Position numbers and translations under genes: made by a program. The notes beneath the pieces were generated by a model that made no database searches, was not told where the DNA came from, and saw only the letters and a program-made list of their open reading frames with translations. Shown one piece after another: positions 1 to 12,629 of a DNA stretch of 64,000 bases; position 1 is the first letter of the stretch, and the number at the start of each line of letters is the position of its first letter. The stretch comes from JAEUMY01 sp033764435 (GTDB lineage: Bacteria > Pseudomonadota > Gammaproteobacteria > Burkholderiales > Usitatibacteraceae), in the NCBI GenBank assembly GCA_033764435.1, contig JANRIX010000033.1:347858-411857 (forward strand). The letters are read 5' to 3'.

Positions 1-1833
1 GGTTACGTTCAGCGGGAACTGAAACGTGCCGCTGTCTTCCGGGTTGAACGTCGTCTTGGCGACGACATACTCCCGAATGCGCATCACCCGTGAGCGCTTG
101 AGGCGACCCTCGATCTGATCGTCCACGTCCGCGCCGGTCTGGCGGAGCGCCGCGAGGACACGATCAAATGCCGCGACGATTCTGGGGTCGAACCAGCTGT
201 CCGACAGGCGCCAGATTTCCGCGAGCGCTTCTTCGACCGGCCACGCATGCTTGTACGGTCGCTCATGGGTCAGGGCATCGAACACGTCGACCACCGCGGT
301 GATGCGGCCGGCCAGCGGGATGCCTTCCCGGGAGAGGCCCTGGGGATAGCCCGTGCCGTCCCAATGTTCGTGGTGCGACAAGGCCACCTTCTCGGCCAGG
401 CGGATCTGGGGCGTCTTGCTGCGTGACAACAGTCGTGCGCCCAACACCGCGTGGCGCTTCATGATTTCGTACTCGGCCACGGTGAGCTTGCCGGGCTTGC
501 GCAAGAGCTCGTCGGGAATGCCGATCTTGCCGATGTCGTGGAGGCGCGCCGCGATTTCGATGGCGTCGGCCTCAACGGAGGTGAGGCCCATTTCCAGCGC
601 CACCAGGTTGGCCCATTTGCCCACGCGGTAGCAGTGCATGCCGGTGACGTCATCGCGCATTTCGGCAGCCACGGCGACACGCTCCAGCACCTCGACCTGC
701 GAGTCGATCATGCGCTTTCTGAGGTTGGCGGTCTGAAGGCGGAAGTCATTGGTGACCAGCAGATTGGCGGCGGTGAGGTTGCTGTCCTTCGGCTCGGCGT
801 CGATCAGGCCGATCTCGGCCAGGCGCTTGCGCGCGTGGTCGAAGTTGACCCGTTCGGTCATGGCCGAGAGTCGCTGCAGATACTTCAGCGCCGACTTGGG
901 ATGGCCTTCCTTCTCGTAGATCGTGACCAGCGCCGACAACACGTCCTTGACGACGGCCGAATCGGTGCTGGAGCGCACCAGCAGCTCCTTCAACGATTGG
1001 ATGGCCTGACGCAGCCGGCCCTTCTCATGGTCGATGAGTGCGGCGGCCACTGCCACTTTCAGCGTGGCGCGCGGGTAACCGGTGCTCTGCTCGAAATCGC
1101 GCGCGGCAATCAGTTCCCGCTCGGCAGCGCTGATGCGGCCGCGCAAGAGATGCAGGCGCGACAGCAGGATGTGGGTCATGCACAAATGCGCGCGGTGCGG
1201 TGTCTCCTCGCGCGGCGATTCCAGCAGCACGCGATTGCCCAGCTCAATGCCGCGCTCGGCCTGGTGCGTGGCGAGACAGGCTTCGGTCATGTTGTTCAGC
1301 GCGGTCATGATGACCACGCAGTTGACCGGCTCGCTTGCATGCATGGCCAGCACCTTTTCGCCGAGCTTGATGCCGTCCCAGTAGGCGCCGAAGTCGACGA
1401 AGAGGGCGGACAGGTTGGCTATGACCCGCGCCAGAGCGTCGCGATTGCCCAGCCGCCGGGCCAGATCCGCCGTGTGGGCGTAGGCTTCGAAGGACTGGGT
1501 GAAATCGCCCATGTCCATATACAAGGACCCCTTCACGTTGAAGAGCTGGCGCTTCAGGTCGCTGTCGGGCAGGTCGCGGACGACGGCTTCGGCTCGCTCC
1601 AGCGCGAGGAGGCCATCACGTGGCGTCGCCGCGGCGAAGCAGGAGCGCGCAATCAGGATCAGCGCCCGCACCAGGCTTTCGCGATCCGAGTCAGCCACGT
1701 CGCGCTTCAGCAGCGATTCTCGCGCGGCGATGAAGACGGCGATGTTCGGCGTCGGTTTGCTGTGGAGGTAGGCATGCTCAAGGAAGTCGAGCACTTCAGG
1801 GATGGGGCGTTCTGCCAGGCCAATGGTGGACAT
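1..1833 (-). CDS. TPR-like / HD-GYP domain protein, C-terminus cut by window edge
   Basis: The minus-strand frame is open from an ATG at 1833 to the left edge, so about 611 residues are visible and the C-terminus is missing. Residues 1 to about 320 are helical, with repeated A/L patterns like TPR repeats. Residues about 385-570 form an HD-GYP domain: the HD motif reads HDIGKIG near residue 431 and the GYP motif reads HWDGTGYP near 491. HD-GYP proteins usually hydrolyse cyclic di-GMP, and the key H, D and GYP residues are present. The start is supported by GGAGAA about 8 nt upstream. No receiver, sensor or membrane segment is visible, so input probably comes through the TPR part. The family call is firm; the signal is unknown. 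Confidence 0.85.
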   Translation of the reverse strand, partial: MSTIGLAERPIPEVLDFLEHAYLHSKPTPNIAVFIAARESLLKRDVADSDRESLVRALILIARSCFAAATPRDGLLALERAEAVVRDLPDSDLKRQLFNVKGSLYMDMGDFTQSFEAYAHTADLARRLGNRDALARVIANLSALFVDFGAYWDGIKLGEKVLAMHASEPVNCVVIMTALNNMTEACLATHQAERGIELGNRVLLESPREETPHRAHLCMTHILLSRLHLLRGRISAAERELIAARDFEQSTGYPRATLKVAVAAALIDHEKGRLRQAIQSLKELLVRSSTDSAVVKDVLSALVTIYEKEGHPKSALKYLQRLSAMTERVNFDHARKRLAEIGLIDAEPKDSNLTAANLLVTNDFRLQTANLRKRMIDSQVEVLERVAVAAEMRDDVTGMHCYRVGKWANLVALEMGLTSVEADAIEIAARLHDIGKIGIPDELLRKPGKLTVAEYEIMKRHAVLGARLLSRSKTPQIRLAEKVALSHHEHWDGTGYPQGLSREGIPLAGRITAVVDVFDALTHERPYKHAWPVEEALAEIWRLSDSWFDPRIVAAFDRVLAALRQTGADVDDQIEGRLKRSRVMRIREYVVAKTTFNPEDSGTFQFPLNVT

Positions 1834-2106
1834 CTTCTTCTCCGGCTGATGCGTCCTCTGGATCGCGCCAAGCCGCCTTCTATCTGATCATCTGTCGAAC
1901 CGACCCCTGAACCGGCGGACAGACTGGGTGGCCAATGCCCGAAGATCGGGCAGCAACCGGTGACACTTTGGTTATTTTCGGGCGCGATCATACCACCGGC
2001 CTTTTTGGTATGCAAGTGGTATTGGTCAAGCGATGCTACAGCCTTCGTACCAGTTCCCGCCTGCCCTTTGGGTCGCGGCCCGCGCTCGCGCCTTACAGGC
2101 CCGGAC
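1834..2106. promoter_or_regulatory. HD-GYP upstream region with repeated TGGTAT half-sites
   Basis: This 273-bp gap lies between the end of kynA and the start of the HD-GYP gene, both on the minus strand. It holds ATACCA at 1990-1995 and TGGTAT at 2006-2011 and 2017-2022, that is one inverted and one direct arrangement with 10-bp and 5-bp spacers. Such an array could be an operator for a dimeric regulator of the HD-GYP gene. No regulator gene is adjacent, and no strong sigma-70 promoter stands out. Confidence 0.3.
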
Positions 2107-2964
2107 TCACAGTTGGGTGCGCACGTCCCAGAGCTCGGGAAACAGCCGCACCTCCAGCATGCCCTTGAGGTAGTCGACACCCGACGTGCCGCCGGTGCCG
2201 CGCTTGAAGCCGATGACCCGTTGCACCGTGGTCATGTGGCGGAAGCGCCATTGGCGGAAGGTGTCCTCCAGATCGACCAGCTTCTCCGCCAGCTCGTACA
2301 GATCCCAGTAGCGCGCCGGATCGCCATAAACGAGATGCCAGCTGTCGGCCACGGAACCGTGCTCGGCATACGCCCGCGTCCAGTCGCGTGTGGTCACGCT
2401 GTCGGCCACCGGCAATCCGCGCCGGGCGAGGAGCCGCAGCGATTCGTCGTACAGCGAAGGCGACTCCAGCATGGCCCTCACCTCGGCATGCACTTCCGCG
2501 CGGTGCGCGAACGGGGCCAGCAGCGACGCATTCTTGTTGCCCAGCATGAATTCGATCATGCGGTACTGATGAGACTGGAAGCCGGACGATTTGCCGAGGC
2601 TTTCGCGGAACGCCGAATATTCGCTGGGCGTCAGGGTCGACAGGATGTCCCAGGCTTGGATCAGGTTGTCCATGATGCGGGCCACGCGGGACATCATCTT
2701 GAACGCGGGCTGCAGGTCGTCCGCGATGATGCGTCCGCGGGCTGCGGTCAGCTCATGCAGCATCAGCTTCATCCAGAGCTCGGTGGTCTGGTGCTGGATG
2801 ATGAACAAGAGCTCGTTGTGGTCCTTTGACAGCGGCTTCTGCGCGACCAGCAGATGGTCGAGCCCGAGATAGTCCCCGTAGCTCATGTCGCGCGAGAAAT
2901 CGTCGAACGCGCCTTCCGGCAACGTGCTGCCGTGGCCGAACGGGCATTGTGTGGATGTGGTCAT
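2107..2964 (-). CDS. kynA: Tryptophan 2,3-dioxygenase
   Basis: The product (285 aa) is a haem-dependent tryptophan 2,3-dioxygenase, which opens the indole ring of L-tryptophan to N-formylkynurenine as the first step of the kynurenine pathway. Family motifs are clear: YGDYLGLD, QHQTTELWMK, SGFQSHQYR and the C-terminal GFKRGTGGTSGVDYL, with the distal and proximal histidines in place. Length is normal for the bacterial enzyme. The ATG at 2964 is chosen because GGAGG precedes it by 5 nt; a longer frame upstream would run antisense into the divergent FAD gene. No kynB or kynU is in the window. A one-mismatch copy of the window's 12-bp palindrome falls in its S-E-Y-S codons. Confidence 0.95.
   Translation of the reverse strand: MTTSTQCPFGHGSTLPEGAFDDFSRDMSYGDYLGLDHLLVAQKPLSKDHNELLFIIQHQTTELWMKLMLHELTAARGRIIADDLQPAFKMMSRVARIMDNLIQAWDILSTLTPSEYSAFRESLGKSSGFQSHQYRMIEFMLGNKNASLLAPFAHRAEVHAEVRAMLESPSLYDESLRLLARRGLPVADSVTTRDWTRAYAEHGSVADSWHLVYGDPARYWDLYELAEKLVDLEDTFRQWRFRHMTTVQRVIGFKRGTGGTSGVDYLKGMLEVRLFPELWDVRTQL
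2613..2624. repeat. 12-bp palindrome, one mismatch
   Basis: CCGAATATTCGC in kynA, read as S-E-Y-S. Confidence 0.75.
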
Positions 2965-3010
2965 GATGTCCTCCAAGGCGCGGAGTTTATCCCTTCGGTA
3001 GGATTGCGCG

Positions 3011-4173
3011 ATGGACAAGTTCGACGTGGTCATCGCAGGCGGCGGTTGCATGGGGGTCTGCACCGCGTTTTTCCTGAAGCGGCTCGACGCGAATATTCGC
3101 GTGGCGGTCATCGAGCCCGACCCGACCTATGAATTCGCCTCCACCCTGAAAGCCTCGGGCGGCGCGCGCCGGCTCTTCTCCTGTCCGGAGAACATTGCAA
3201 TGTCGCGCTTTGGCATCGAGTTCATCGAGCGCTTTGCGGACGTTGTTGCCGTGGCGGGCGACGCACCCGATCTGCAATGGCGGCCCCAGGGCTACCTCTT
3301 CATCGTGCCCCCATCGGGCGTGAAGGTCATCGAGGACAACGCCGTTCTGCAGCGTGCGCAGGGCGTGGAAGTCGAACTGCTCGACCCGCCGGAATTGAAG
3401 CGGCGCTATCCCTCCATGCGTGTCGACGATCTCGGGGGCGCTGCGCTGTCGCCGCGCGACGGCTGGTGCGACTCCAATTCATTCCTGCAGGGCGTGAAGA
3501 AGGCGGCGCGTGCGCGCGGTGTGGAATTCATCACCGATTGCGTGGTCGGATTCGAGCATGACCCCATCGCTGTGCGCGCGGTGAAGCTGCAAAGCAGTCG
3601 CGTATTGCCTGCAGGGCATGTCGTCAATGCCGCCGGTGCGTGGGCAGCCGAGATTGGCGACATGGTCGGCATGAAGCTCCCCATCACGCCGCTGCCGCGG
3701 GACGAGTATTACTTCACCTGCGCCAGCCCGGTCGAGCCGTTGCCGTTCGTGAAGGACCTGTCGCGTCTTGCATTCCGTCCCGAGGGCCCGGGATATTCCG
3801 GCGGCCTGGTCGACGGCACGCGCGCCCGCGGATTCACTTTCGACGTGGACTACGCCTACTTTGACAACGTGATGTGGCCCGCGCTGGCGCATCGCTTCCC
3901 GGCCATGGAAGCGGTGAAGCTGCAGAGCGCCTGGTGTGGTCTCTATGAACAGTGCGAGCTGGATGGCAATCCCATCATCGGTCGCTGGGAGTCGAGATTG
4001 AAAAACTTTCTCGTGGTCGCCGGTTTCTCCGGTCACGGACTGATGCACGCGCCCGCCGCCGGGCGCGGCATCGCCGAACTCATCGTGCAGGGCGAATATT
4101 CGCAGATTGATCTCACGCGGCTGGGGTACGCGCGGGTCGTGGCCCATGCACCTTATGCCGAGCGGGGCATCCT

Positions 4174-4177
<4 letters not shown>
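3011..4177 (+). CDS. FAD-dependent oxidoreductase (DAO family)
   Basis: This 388-residue protein has an N-terminal Rossmann FAD-binding motif (VVIAGGGCMG at residues 7-16), a central NAAGAWA segment near 205 and the C-terminal GFSGHGLMHAP signature near 342, which together mark the D-amino-acid-oxidase/glycine-oxidase superfamily. It probably oxidises a C-N bond of an amino or imino acid; the substrate cannot be read. Its start lies only 46 bp from the divergent kynA start, with AGGA about 8 nt upstream. Its TGA overlaps the GTG start of the 5-oxoprolinase-type gene, so the two are probably co-translated and act on the same amino acid derivative. Confidence 0.85.
3089..3100. repeat. 12-bp palindrome GCGAATATTCGC
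   Basis: Exact copy in the FAD oxidoreductase gene, read as A-N-I-R. Confidence 0.9.
4092..4103. repeat. 12-bp palindrome GCGAATATTCGC
   Basis: Exact copy near the end of the FAD oxidoreductase gene, read as G-E-Y-S-Q. Confidence 0.9.
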
Positions 4178-7797
<3,620 letters not shown>

Positions 7798-7866
7798 GCG
7801 GCGGCCCGTTTCCGGGGCGCTGTCGTCAGCCGACAACATCCCGGTAACGAGGTATTCAAAAAAATC

Positions 7867-7894
7867 TTGCTGCGGTGCCGGTTGCGTATAAAAT
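7867..7894 (+). promoter_or_regulatory. Probable sigma-70 promoter of dusB-fis
   Basis: TTGCTG at 7867-7872 and TAAAAT at 7889-7894 are separated by 16 bp, in an otherwise GC-rich gap ahead of dusB. Transcription would start near 7901, upstream of the terminator-like hairpin in the leader. Confidence 0.5.
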
Positions 7895-7923
7895 AGGCGC
7901 CCTTTCGCTGTTCCCGTGATGTC

Positions 7924-7958
7924 GCCCGGCGTGATTTGCAGGCCGGGCTTTGTTTTTT
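7924..7958 (+). terminator. Terminator-like hairpin in the dusB leader
   Basis: GCCCGGC at 7924-7930 pairs with GCCGGGC at 7942-7948 and is followed directly by a T-rich tract (7949-7958). It lies downstream of the likely promoter and 28 bp before the dusB ATG. It could end readthrough from the oxoprolinase gene or act as an attenuator of dusB-fis. Confidence 0.55.
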
Positions 7959-7985
7959 CGGTCAACCGGTCAATTTCTGTCTGCC

Positions 7986-9017
7986 ATGCGCATCGGCAAC
8001 ATCCAGCTCAAGAACAACCTGATCGTCGCCCCCATGGCGGGCGTGACCGATCGGCCGTTCCGCCAGCTGTGCAAGCTGATGGGTGCCGGCATGGCGGTGT
8101 CGGAAATGGTGGCGTCCAACTCGCTGCTCTGGGGCTCGGAAAAAACCATCCGCCGCGGCAACCACGAAGGCGAGGTCGAGCCCAAGGTGATCCAGATTGC
8201 CGGTGCCGATCCGGCCATGCTGGCTGAAGCCGCCAAATACAACGTGGACAACGGCGCCCAGATCATCGACATCAACATGGGCTGCCCGGCCAAGAAAATC
8301 TGCAATGTCTATGCCGGCTCCGCCCTGATGCAGGACGAGCCGCTGATCGGCCGCATCCTGAAAGCCGTAGTCGGCGCGGTCGATGTGCCGGTCACGCTGA
8401 AATTCCGCACCGGCTGGAACAAGGAAAACCGGAATGCGCTGAATGTCGCGCGCATCGCGGAAGAGAACGGCATCCAGTCCATCGCCATCCATGGCCGGAC
8501 CCGTGCCTGCATGTACACCGGCGATGCCGAGTACGACACCATCCGCAGGGTGAAGCAGGCGGTGAAGATTCCCGTGGTCGCCAATGGCGACATCACCTCA
8601 CCCGAGAAGGCCAAGTTTGTCCTCGACTACACCGGCGCCGACGCGATCATGGTGGGCCGTGCGGCGCAGGGACGTCCCTGGATCTTCCGCGAAATCCAGC
8701 ACTATCTGGAAACGGGCGAGCATCTGGCACCCCCGGAAGTTGCGGAAATTCACAGCGTGCTGATGGGACATCTGCAAGACTTGTATTCGTTTTATGGCAT
8801 CGAACGGGGTGTGCGTGTGGCCCGCAAGCACATCTCCTGGTACACCAAGGGGCTGGTGGGCTCGGCCGCCTTCCGCGCCCACATGAACACGCTGGACGAT
8901 CTCAACGCACAGCAGGAGGCGGTCCACCGCTTCTTCGGGGAACTGGGCGTGCGTTCGGCAAGGCTGCAGTACGAAACAGAATCCAATAACAACGAAGAAC
9001 TGGCGCTGGCCGCCTGA
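7986..9017 (+). CDS. dusB: tRNA-dihydrouridine synthase B
   Basis: This 343-residue FMN enzyme reduces specific uridines in the tRNA D-loop to dihydrouridine. It shows MAGVTDRPFR (residues 18-27), the catalytic cysteine in NMGCPAKKICN near residue 100, HGRTR and ANGDI. The ATG at 7986 is chosen because MRIGNIQLKN is the usual N-terminus; an in-frame extension would read through the leader hairpin. In proteobacteria dusB is commonly the promoter-proximal gene of the fis operon, and fis follows here after 38 bp. Expression of both would be expected to rise in fast growth. Confidence 0.95.
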   Translation: MRIGNIQLKNNLIVAPMAGVTDRPFRQLCKLMGAGMAVSEMVASNSLLWGSEKTIRRGNHEGEVEPKVIQIAGADPAMLAEAAKYNVDNGAQIIDINMGCPAKKICNVYAGSALMQDEPLIGRILKAVVGAVDVPVTLKFRTGWNKENRNALNVARIAEENGIQSIAIHGRTRACMYTGDAEYDTIRRVKQAVKIPVVANGDITSPEKAKFVLDYTGADAIMVGRAAQGRPWIFREIQHYLETGEHLAPPEVAEIHSVLMGHLQDLYSFYGIERGVRVARKHISWYTKGLVGSAAFRAHMNTLDDLNAQQEAVHRFFGELGVRSARLQYETESNNNEELALAA

Positions 9018-9055
9018 CATGGGTCTGGCAGGTCAGCTGAAAGCAGGGAAATAGC

Positions 9056-9319
9056 ATGGTGAAACGAGCAGAGGCGGATCACGCCGCCCGCGAAAGTGAA
9101 TTGTCCTCCTGCGTGCGCAGGGTGATGAAGCAGTATTTCCACGACCTCGACGGCGAGGCCACCAGCAACGTGTACGAAATGGTGCTCATGAACATCGAGA
9201 AGCCCATGATCGAAGTCGTGCTGACCCACTGCGGCGGCAACCAGACCAAGGCGGCCGAGCTCCTGGGGCTGAACCGCAACACGCTGCGCAAGAAGATGCA
9301 GATTCTGCGCATCGAGTAA
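9056..9319 (+). CDS. fis: Nucleoid protein Fis
   Basis: The product has 87 residues, slightly shorter than the E. coli protein (98). The C-terminal helix-turn-helix (GNQTKAAELLGLNRNTLRKK) is intact and typical. Fis bends DNA, organises the nucleoid and activates rRNA and other growth genes. It is the second gene of the dusB operon, and purH follows 97 bp downstream after a possible terminator. Nothing unusual. Confidence 0.95.
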   Translation: MVKRAEADHAARESELSSCVRRVMKQYFHDLDGEATSNVYEMVLMNIEKPMIEVVLTHCGGNQTKAAELLGLNRNTLRKKMQILRIE

Positions 9320-9329
9320 TCGATCCGGG

Positions 9330-9352
9330 CGCGGCGCGTCCGCGTATTTTTT
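9330..9352 (+). terminator. Possible terminator after fis
   Basis: CGCGG (9330-9334) pairs with CCGCG (9340-9344) and six Ts follow at 9347-9352. The stem is short, so it may be partial, letting some transcription reach purH. Confidence 0.4.
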
Positions 9353-9416
9353 CGCTCCATCAGACGCCTCGGCTCGGGCGGCCCGGCGCCAGGCGTGACA
9401 CGAAAGGCCAGCATTC

Positions 9417-11018
9417 ATGTCCGCACCTGCCTCAGCCCCTTCCCGCGCCCCCGCCCCCGATCATCTCCCCGTCCGCCGCGCGCTCTTGAGCGTGTCCGAC
9501 AAGACGGGCATCGTTGATCTGGCGCGCTATCTCGCCACGCAGAATGTCGAGATTCTCTCCACCGGCGGCACGGCCAAACTCCTGGCCGACAGTGGCGTGA
9601 AGGTGATCGAGGTCGGCGCGCACACCGGCTTTCCCGAGATGATGGATGGCCGGGTGAAGACCCTGCATCCGAAGATTCACGGCGGCATCCTCGCGCGCCG
9701 CGATCTGCCGGCCCATGTCGCCGCCATGCGGGACCACGACATTCCGGGCATCGACATGGTGGTGGTGAATCTCTACCCGTTCCGCGAGACCGTGGCCAAG
9801 CCCGGCTGCACGTTCGATGACGCCATCGAGAACATCGACATCGGTGGCCCCGCCATGGTCCGTGCCTCGGCCAAGAATCATGCGTTCGTCGCCATCGTCA
9901 CCGACAGCGCCGACTATTACGCGCTCATCGCCGAGATGCGCGCCAACGAGGGCAAGCTTTCTGCCGCCACGCGCCTGCATCTTGCAAAGAAGGCGTTCAG
10001 TCACACGGCGGAGTACGACAGCGCCATCAGCAACTGGCTGACGTCGCTGGATGAAGACTTGAAGCCGCAGACTTTCCCCGAGCGGCTCAATCTCAACTTC
10101 GTGAAAGCCCAGCCCATGCGCTACGGCGAGAACCCGCACCAGAGTGCCGCGTTCTACGTCGAGGCCAACCCGGCCGCGGGCACACTGGCGCACTACACCC
10201 AGCTGCAGGGCAAGGAGCTCTCCTACAACAACATCGCCGATGCCGACGCGGCGTGGGAATGCTGCCGCAGCTTCGAGGTGCCGGCCTGCGTGATCATCAA
10301 GCACGCCAATCCGTGCGGCGTGGCCATTGCGGAGACGCCGCTCGCCGCCTATCAGCGCGCATTCCTGACCGATCCCACCTCGGCGTTCGGCGGCATCATC
10401 GCTTTCAACCGCGTCGTGGACGGCGCCACGGCCGAGGCTGTGGCGAAACAATTCGTGGAAGTGGTGCTGGCACCGGACTACGACGCAGACGCATTGCGAA
10501 TATTCGCAGGCAAGCAGAACGTGCGCCTGCTGAAGCTGCCGCTGGCGCGCGACCTCAACAAGTTTGATTTGAAGCGCGTGGGCGGCGGCCTGTTGTTGCA
10601 GACCTCCGACGACTTCGATGTGTCGCAGTTGAAAGTCGTTACCAAGCGCCAACCCACCGACAGCGAGATGAACGACCTCATCTTCGCCTTCCGCGTGGCC
10701 AAGTTCGTGAAGTCGAACGCCATCGTGTTCTGCAAGGACGGCATGACGCTCGGTGTGGGCGCGGGCCAGATGAGCCGCGTCGACTCGACCCGCATTGCCG
10801 CCATCAAGGCCAAGCATGCCGGGCTGTCGCTGAAGGGTTCAGTGGCGGCCTCGGATGCGTTCTTTCCGTTCCGGGATGGACTGGATGTGATCGCCAACGC
10901 CGGGGCCAAGGCCGTGATTCAGCCCGGCGGTTCAATGCGGGATGAGGAAGTGTTCGAGGCGGCGGATGAGCATGGGGTGGCGATGGTCGTTACGGGAATG
11001 CGGCACTTTAGACATTGA
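9417..11018 (+). CDS. purH: Bifunctional AICAR formyltransferase / IMP cyclohydrolase
   Basis: The 533-residue protein carries out the last two steps of IMP synthesis. The N-terminal MGS-like cyclohydrolase domain (residues about 15-160) has LLSVSDKTG, STGGTAKLL and GRVKTLHPKIHGG. The AICAR transformylase domain follows, with YGENPHQSAA, KHANPCGVA and GAGQMSRVDS. Length is normal. The first 18 residues are a Pro/Ala-rich extension. An exact 12-bp palindrome is at 10496-10507, read as L-R-I-F-A without an obvious insertion relative to the family. purD follows two genes downstream, so this is a purine locus. Confidence 0.97.
   Translation: MSAPASAPSRAPAPDHLPVRRALLSVSDKTGIVDLARYLATQNVEILSTGGTAKLLADSGVKVIEVGAHTGFPEMMDGRVKTLHPKIHGGILARRDLPAHVAAMRDHDIPGIDMVVVNLYPFRETVAKPGCTFDDAIENIDIGGPAMVRASAKNHAFVAIVTDSADYYALIAEMRANEGKLSAATRLHLAKKAFSHTAEYDSAISNWLTSLDEDLKPQTFPERLNLNFVKAQPMRYGENPHQSAAFYVEANPAAGTLAHYTQLQGKELSYNNIADADAAWECCRSFEVPACVIIKHANPCGVAIAETPLAAYQRAFLTDPTSAFGGIIAFNRVVDGATAEAVAKQFVEVVLAPDYDADALRIFAGKQNVRLLKLPLARDLNKFDLKRVGGGLLLQTSDDFDVSQLKVVTKRQPTDSEMNDLIFAFRVAKFVKSNAIVFCKDGMTLGVGAGQMSRVDSTRIAAIKAKHAGLSLKGSVAASDAFFPFRDGLDVIANAGAKAVIQPGGSMRDEEVFEAADEHGVAMVVTGMRHFRH
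10496..10507. repeat. 12-bp palindrome GCGAATATTCGC
   Basis: Exact copy in purH, read as R-I-F-A. Confidence 0.9.
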
Positions 11019-11025
11019 TCTCTCC

Positions 11026-11361
11026 ATGGATCATTCTGGGCAAACGGTGCTTGAGATCATCGCGCGGGCTGCAGGGAGAGACGTCTCTGCGCTGAAGGAT
11101 TCGGATCGCTTGTTTCACGATCTGCGCCTGGACGGAGACGACGCGGAAGAGGTCATGTCTAAAGTGTGCGAGTTCAGCGGCCTCTCTCCTGCTGATTTTC
11201 CGTTTTCCAAGTACTTTGGAGCAGAGTTTGGCGCTGGCTACCGACACCTCATCGGCGAGTGGCTGGGCTTGGCCAAGGAGATTCTTGAGCCGCTGACAAT
11301 TTCAGACTTAATTCAGTGTGTCGAAGCAAAAACCTTTTCAATCCTTACACAACCCGAATGA
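11026..11361 (+). CDS. Small acyl-carrier-like protein (DUF1493-like)
   Basis: The protein has 111 residues, with DRLFHDLRLDGDDAEEVMSKVCEFSG resembling the helix II region of acyl carrier proteins, although the usual DSL serine is replaced by DGDD. This matches the DUF1493 family, whose function is unknown. It lies between purH and purD, and its TGA overlaps the purD ATG (ATGA), so it may be coupled to purD. No clear ribosome binding site precedes it. Base composition is less GC-rich than its neighbours, which suggests a late insertion into the purine locus. Confidence 0.65.
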   Translation: MDHSGQTVLEIIARAAGRDVSALKDSDRLFHDLRLDGDDAEEVMSKVCEFSGLSPADFPFSKYFGAEFGAGYRHLIGEWLGLAKEILEPLTISDLIQCVEAKTFSILTQPE

Positions 11362-12629
11362 AACTCCTCGTCATCGGCTCCGGTGGCCGCGAACATGCGC
11401 TGGCCTGGAAACTGGCCCAGTCCCCCAAGGTGCAGTGCGTCTATGTCGCGCCCGGCAATGCCGGCACCGCGCATGAGGACGGGTTGGTCAATGTCAACAT
11501 CACCGGCATTCCGGAGCTGGTGAAGTTCGCGCAGGACGAGCAGATCCATGTCACGGTCGTCGGTCCGGAAGGCCCGCTGGCGGCAGGCGTGGTCGATGCG
11601 TTCCGCGCGGCGGGCTTGCGAATATTCGGACCGGCGAAAGCGGCGGCACAACTGGAGGCCTCCAAGGATTTCGCCAAGCAGTTCATGACGCGCCACAACA
11701 TCCCGACGGCGTTCTTCCAGACGTTCACGGATGCCAAGGCTGCGCACGCCTACATCGATGAGAAGGGCGCGCCGATTGTCATCAAGGCCGACGGTCTCGC
11801 GGCGGGCAAGGGCGTGGTGGTCGCAATGACGCTGGCCGAGGCGCATGAAGCGGTCGACATGATGCTGGCCGGCAACAAATTGGGCGACGCCGGCCACAGA
11901 GTTGTCATCGAAGAATTCATGGCCGGCGAGGAAGCCAGCTTCATCGTGATGTGCGACGGCAAGCATGCGCTGCCCTTCGCATCGTCGCAGGATCACAAGC
12001 GCATTTTCGATGGCGACCAGGGTCCCAACACGGGTGGCATGGGCGCCTACTCCCCGGCACCGGTGGTGACGCCGGCGGTCCACGCGCGCACCATGCGCGA
12101 AATCATCATGCCGGTGCTGCGCGGGATGGCGGCGGAAGGCACACCGTTCACCGGCTTTCTCTATGCGGGTCTCATGATCGACGCCAACGGCGCACCGCGC
12201 GTAGTCGAATTCAACGCGCGCATGGGCGACCCGGAAACCCAGCCCATCATGATGCGACTGAAGACCGATTTCTTCACGCTCGTGGAGCACGCTATCGACG
12301 GCACGCTGGACCAGATCGAGGCGGACTGGGATCGCCGCGCTGCGCTCGGTGTGGTGCTGGCGGCAGCAGGCTATCCCGACACGCCGAAGAAGGGTGATGT
12401 GATCACGGGTATCCCGAAGGCCACGGAAGACTGCAAGACCTTCCACGCCGGCACGACGGAGAAGGACGGGCAGGCGGTTACCTCGGGCGGGCGCGTGCTC
12501 TGCGTGACCGGCCTCGGTGTCAACGTGAAGGAAGCCGCCGACATCGCGTATCGTGCCGTTGCGAATATTCGCTTCGATGGCATGCAATTCAGAAAAGACA
12601 TCGGCCACCGCGCCATTCACCGCAAATGA
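11358..12629 (+). CDS. purD: Phosphoribosylamine-glycine ligase
   Basis: The 423-residue ATP-grasp enzyme joins glycine to phosphoribosylamine in purine synthesis. The N-terminus VIGSGGREHALAW, the ATP-grasp segments IKADGLAAGKGVVV and EEFMAGEEAS, and NARMGDPETQ are all present. The start at 11358 is supported by the start of homologues and by the ATGA overlap with the preceding small gene. Its own stop overlaps the hemF start in the same way. Two palindrome copies fall in it: a near copy at 11618 read as R-I-F-G and an exact one at 12561 read as A-N-I-R. Confidence 0.97.
   Translation: MKLLVIGSGGREHALAWKLAQSPKVQCVYVAPGNAGTAHEDGLVNVNITGIPELVKFAQDEQIHVTVVGPEGPLAAGVVDAFRAAGLRIFGPAKAAAQLEASKDFAKQFMTRHNIPTAFFQTFTDAKAAHAYIDEKGAPIVIKADGLAAGKGVVVAMTLAEAHEAVDMMLAGNKLGDAGHRVVIEEFMAGEEASFIVMCDGKHALPFASSQDHKRIFDGDQGPNTGGMGAYSPAPVVTPAVHARTMREIIMPVLRGMAAEGTPFTGFLYAGLMIDANGAPRVVEFNARMGDPETQPIMMRLKTDFFTLVEHAIDGTLDQIEADWDRRAALGVVLAAAGYPDTPKKGDVITGIPKATEDCKTFHAGTTEKDGQAVTSGGRVLCVTGLGVNVKEAADIAYRAVANIRFDGMQFRKDIGHRAIHRK
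11618..11629. repeat. 12-bp palindrome, one mismatch
   Basis: GCGAATATTCGG in purD, read as R-I-F-G, a naturally conserved stretch. Confidence 0.75.
12561..12572. repeat. 12-bp palindrome GCGAATATTCGC
   Basis: Exact copy in purD, read as A-N-I-R-F-D-G, where I-R-F-D-G is usual for the family. Confidence 0.9.

Noticed and set aside
451..1887. A 478-codon open frame on the plus strand
   Set aside because: It is rich in His, Gln, Val and Gly and lies opposite the HD-GYP gene, whose minus-strand frame has clear motifs. It is an antisense shadow.
2965..3111. Possible duplicated kynA start (MTTSN... upstream of MTTST...)
   Set aside because: The upstream ATG-ACC-ACG is antisense to conserved codons of the divergent FAD gene, there is no insert or hairpin, and no TGA/ATG overlap. 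Chance similarity.
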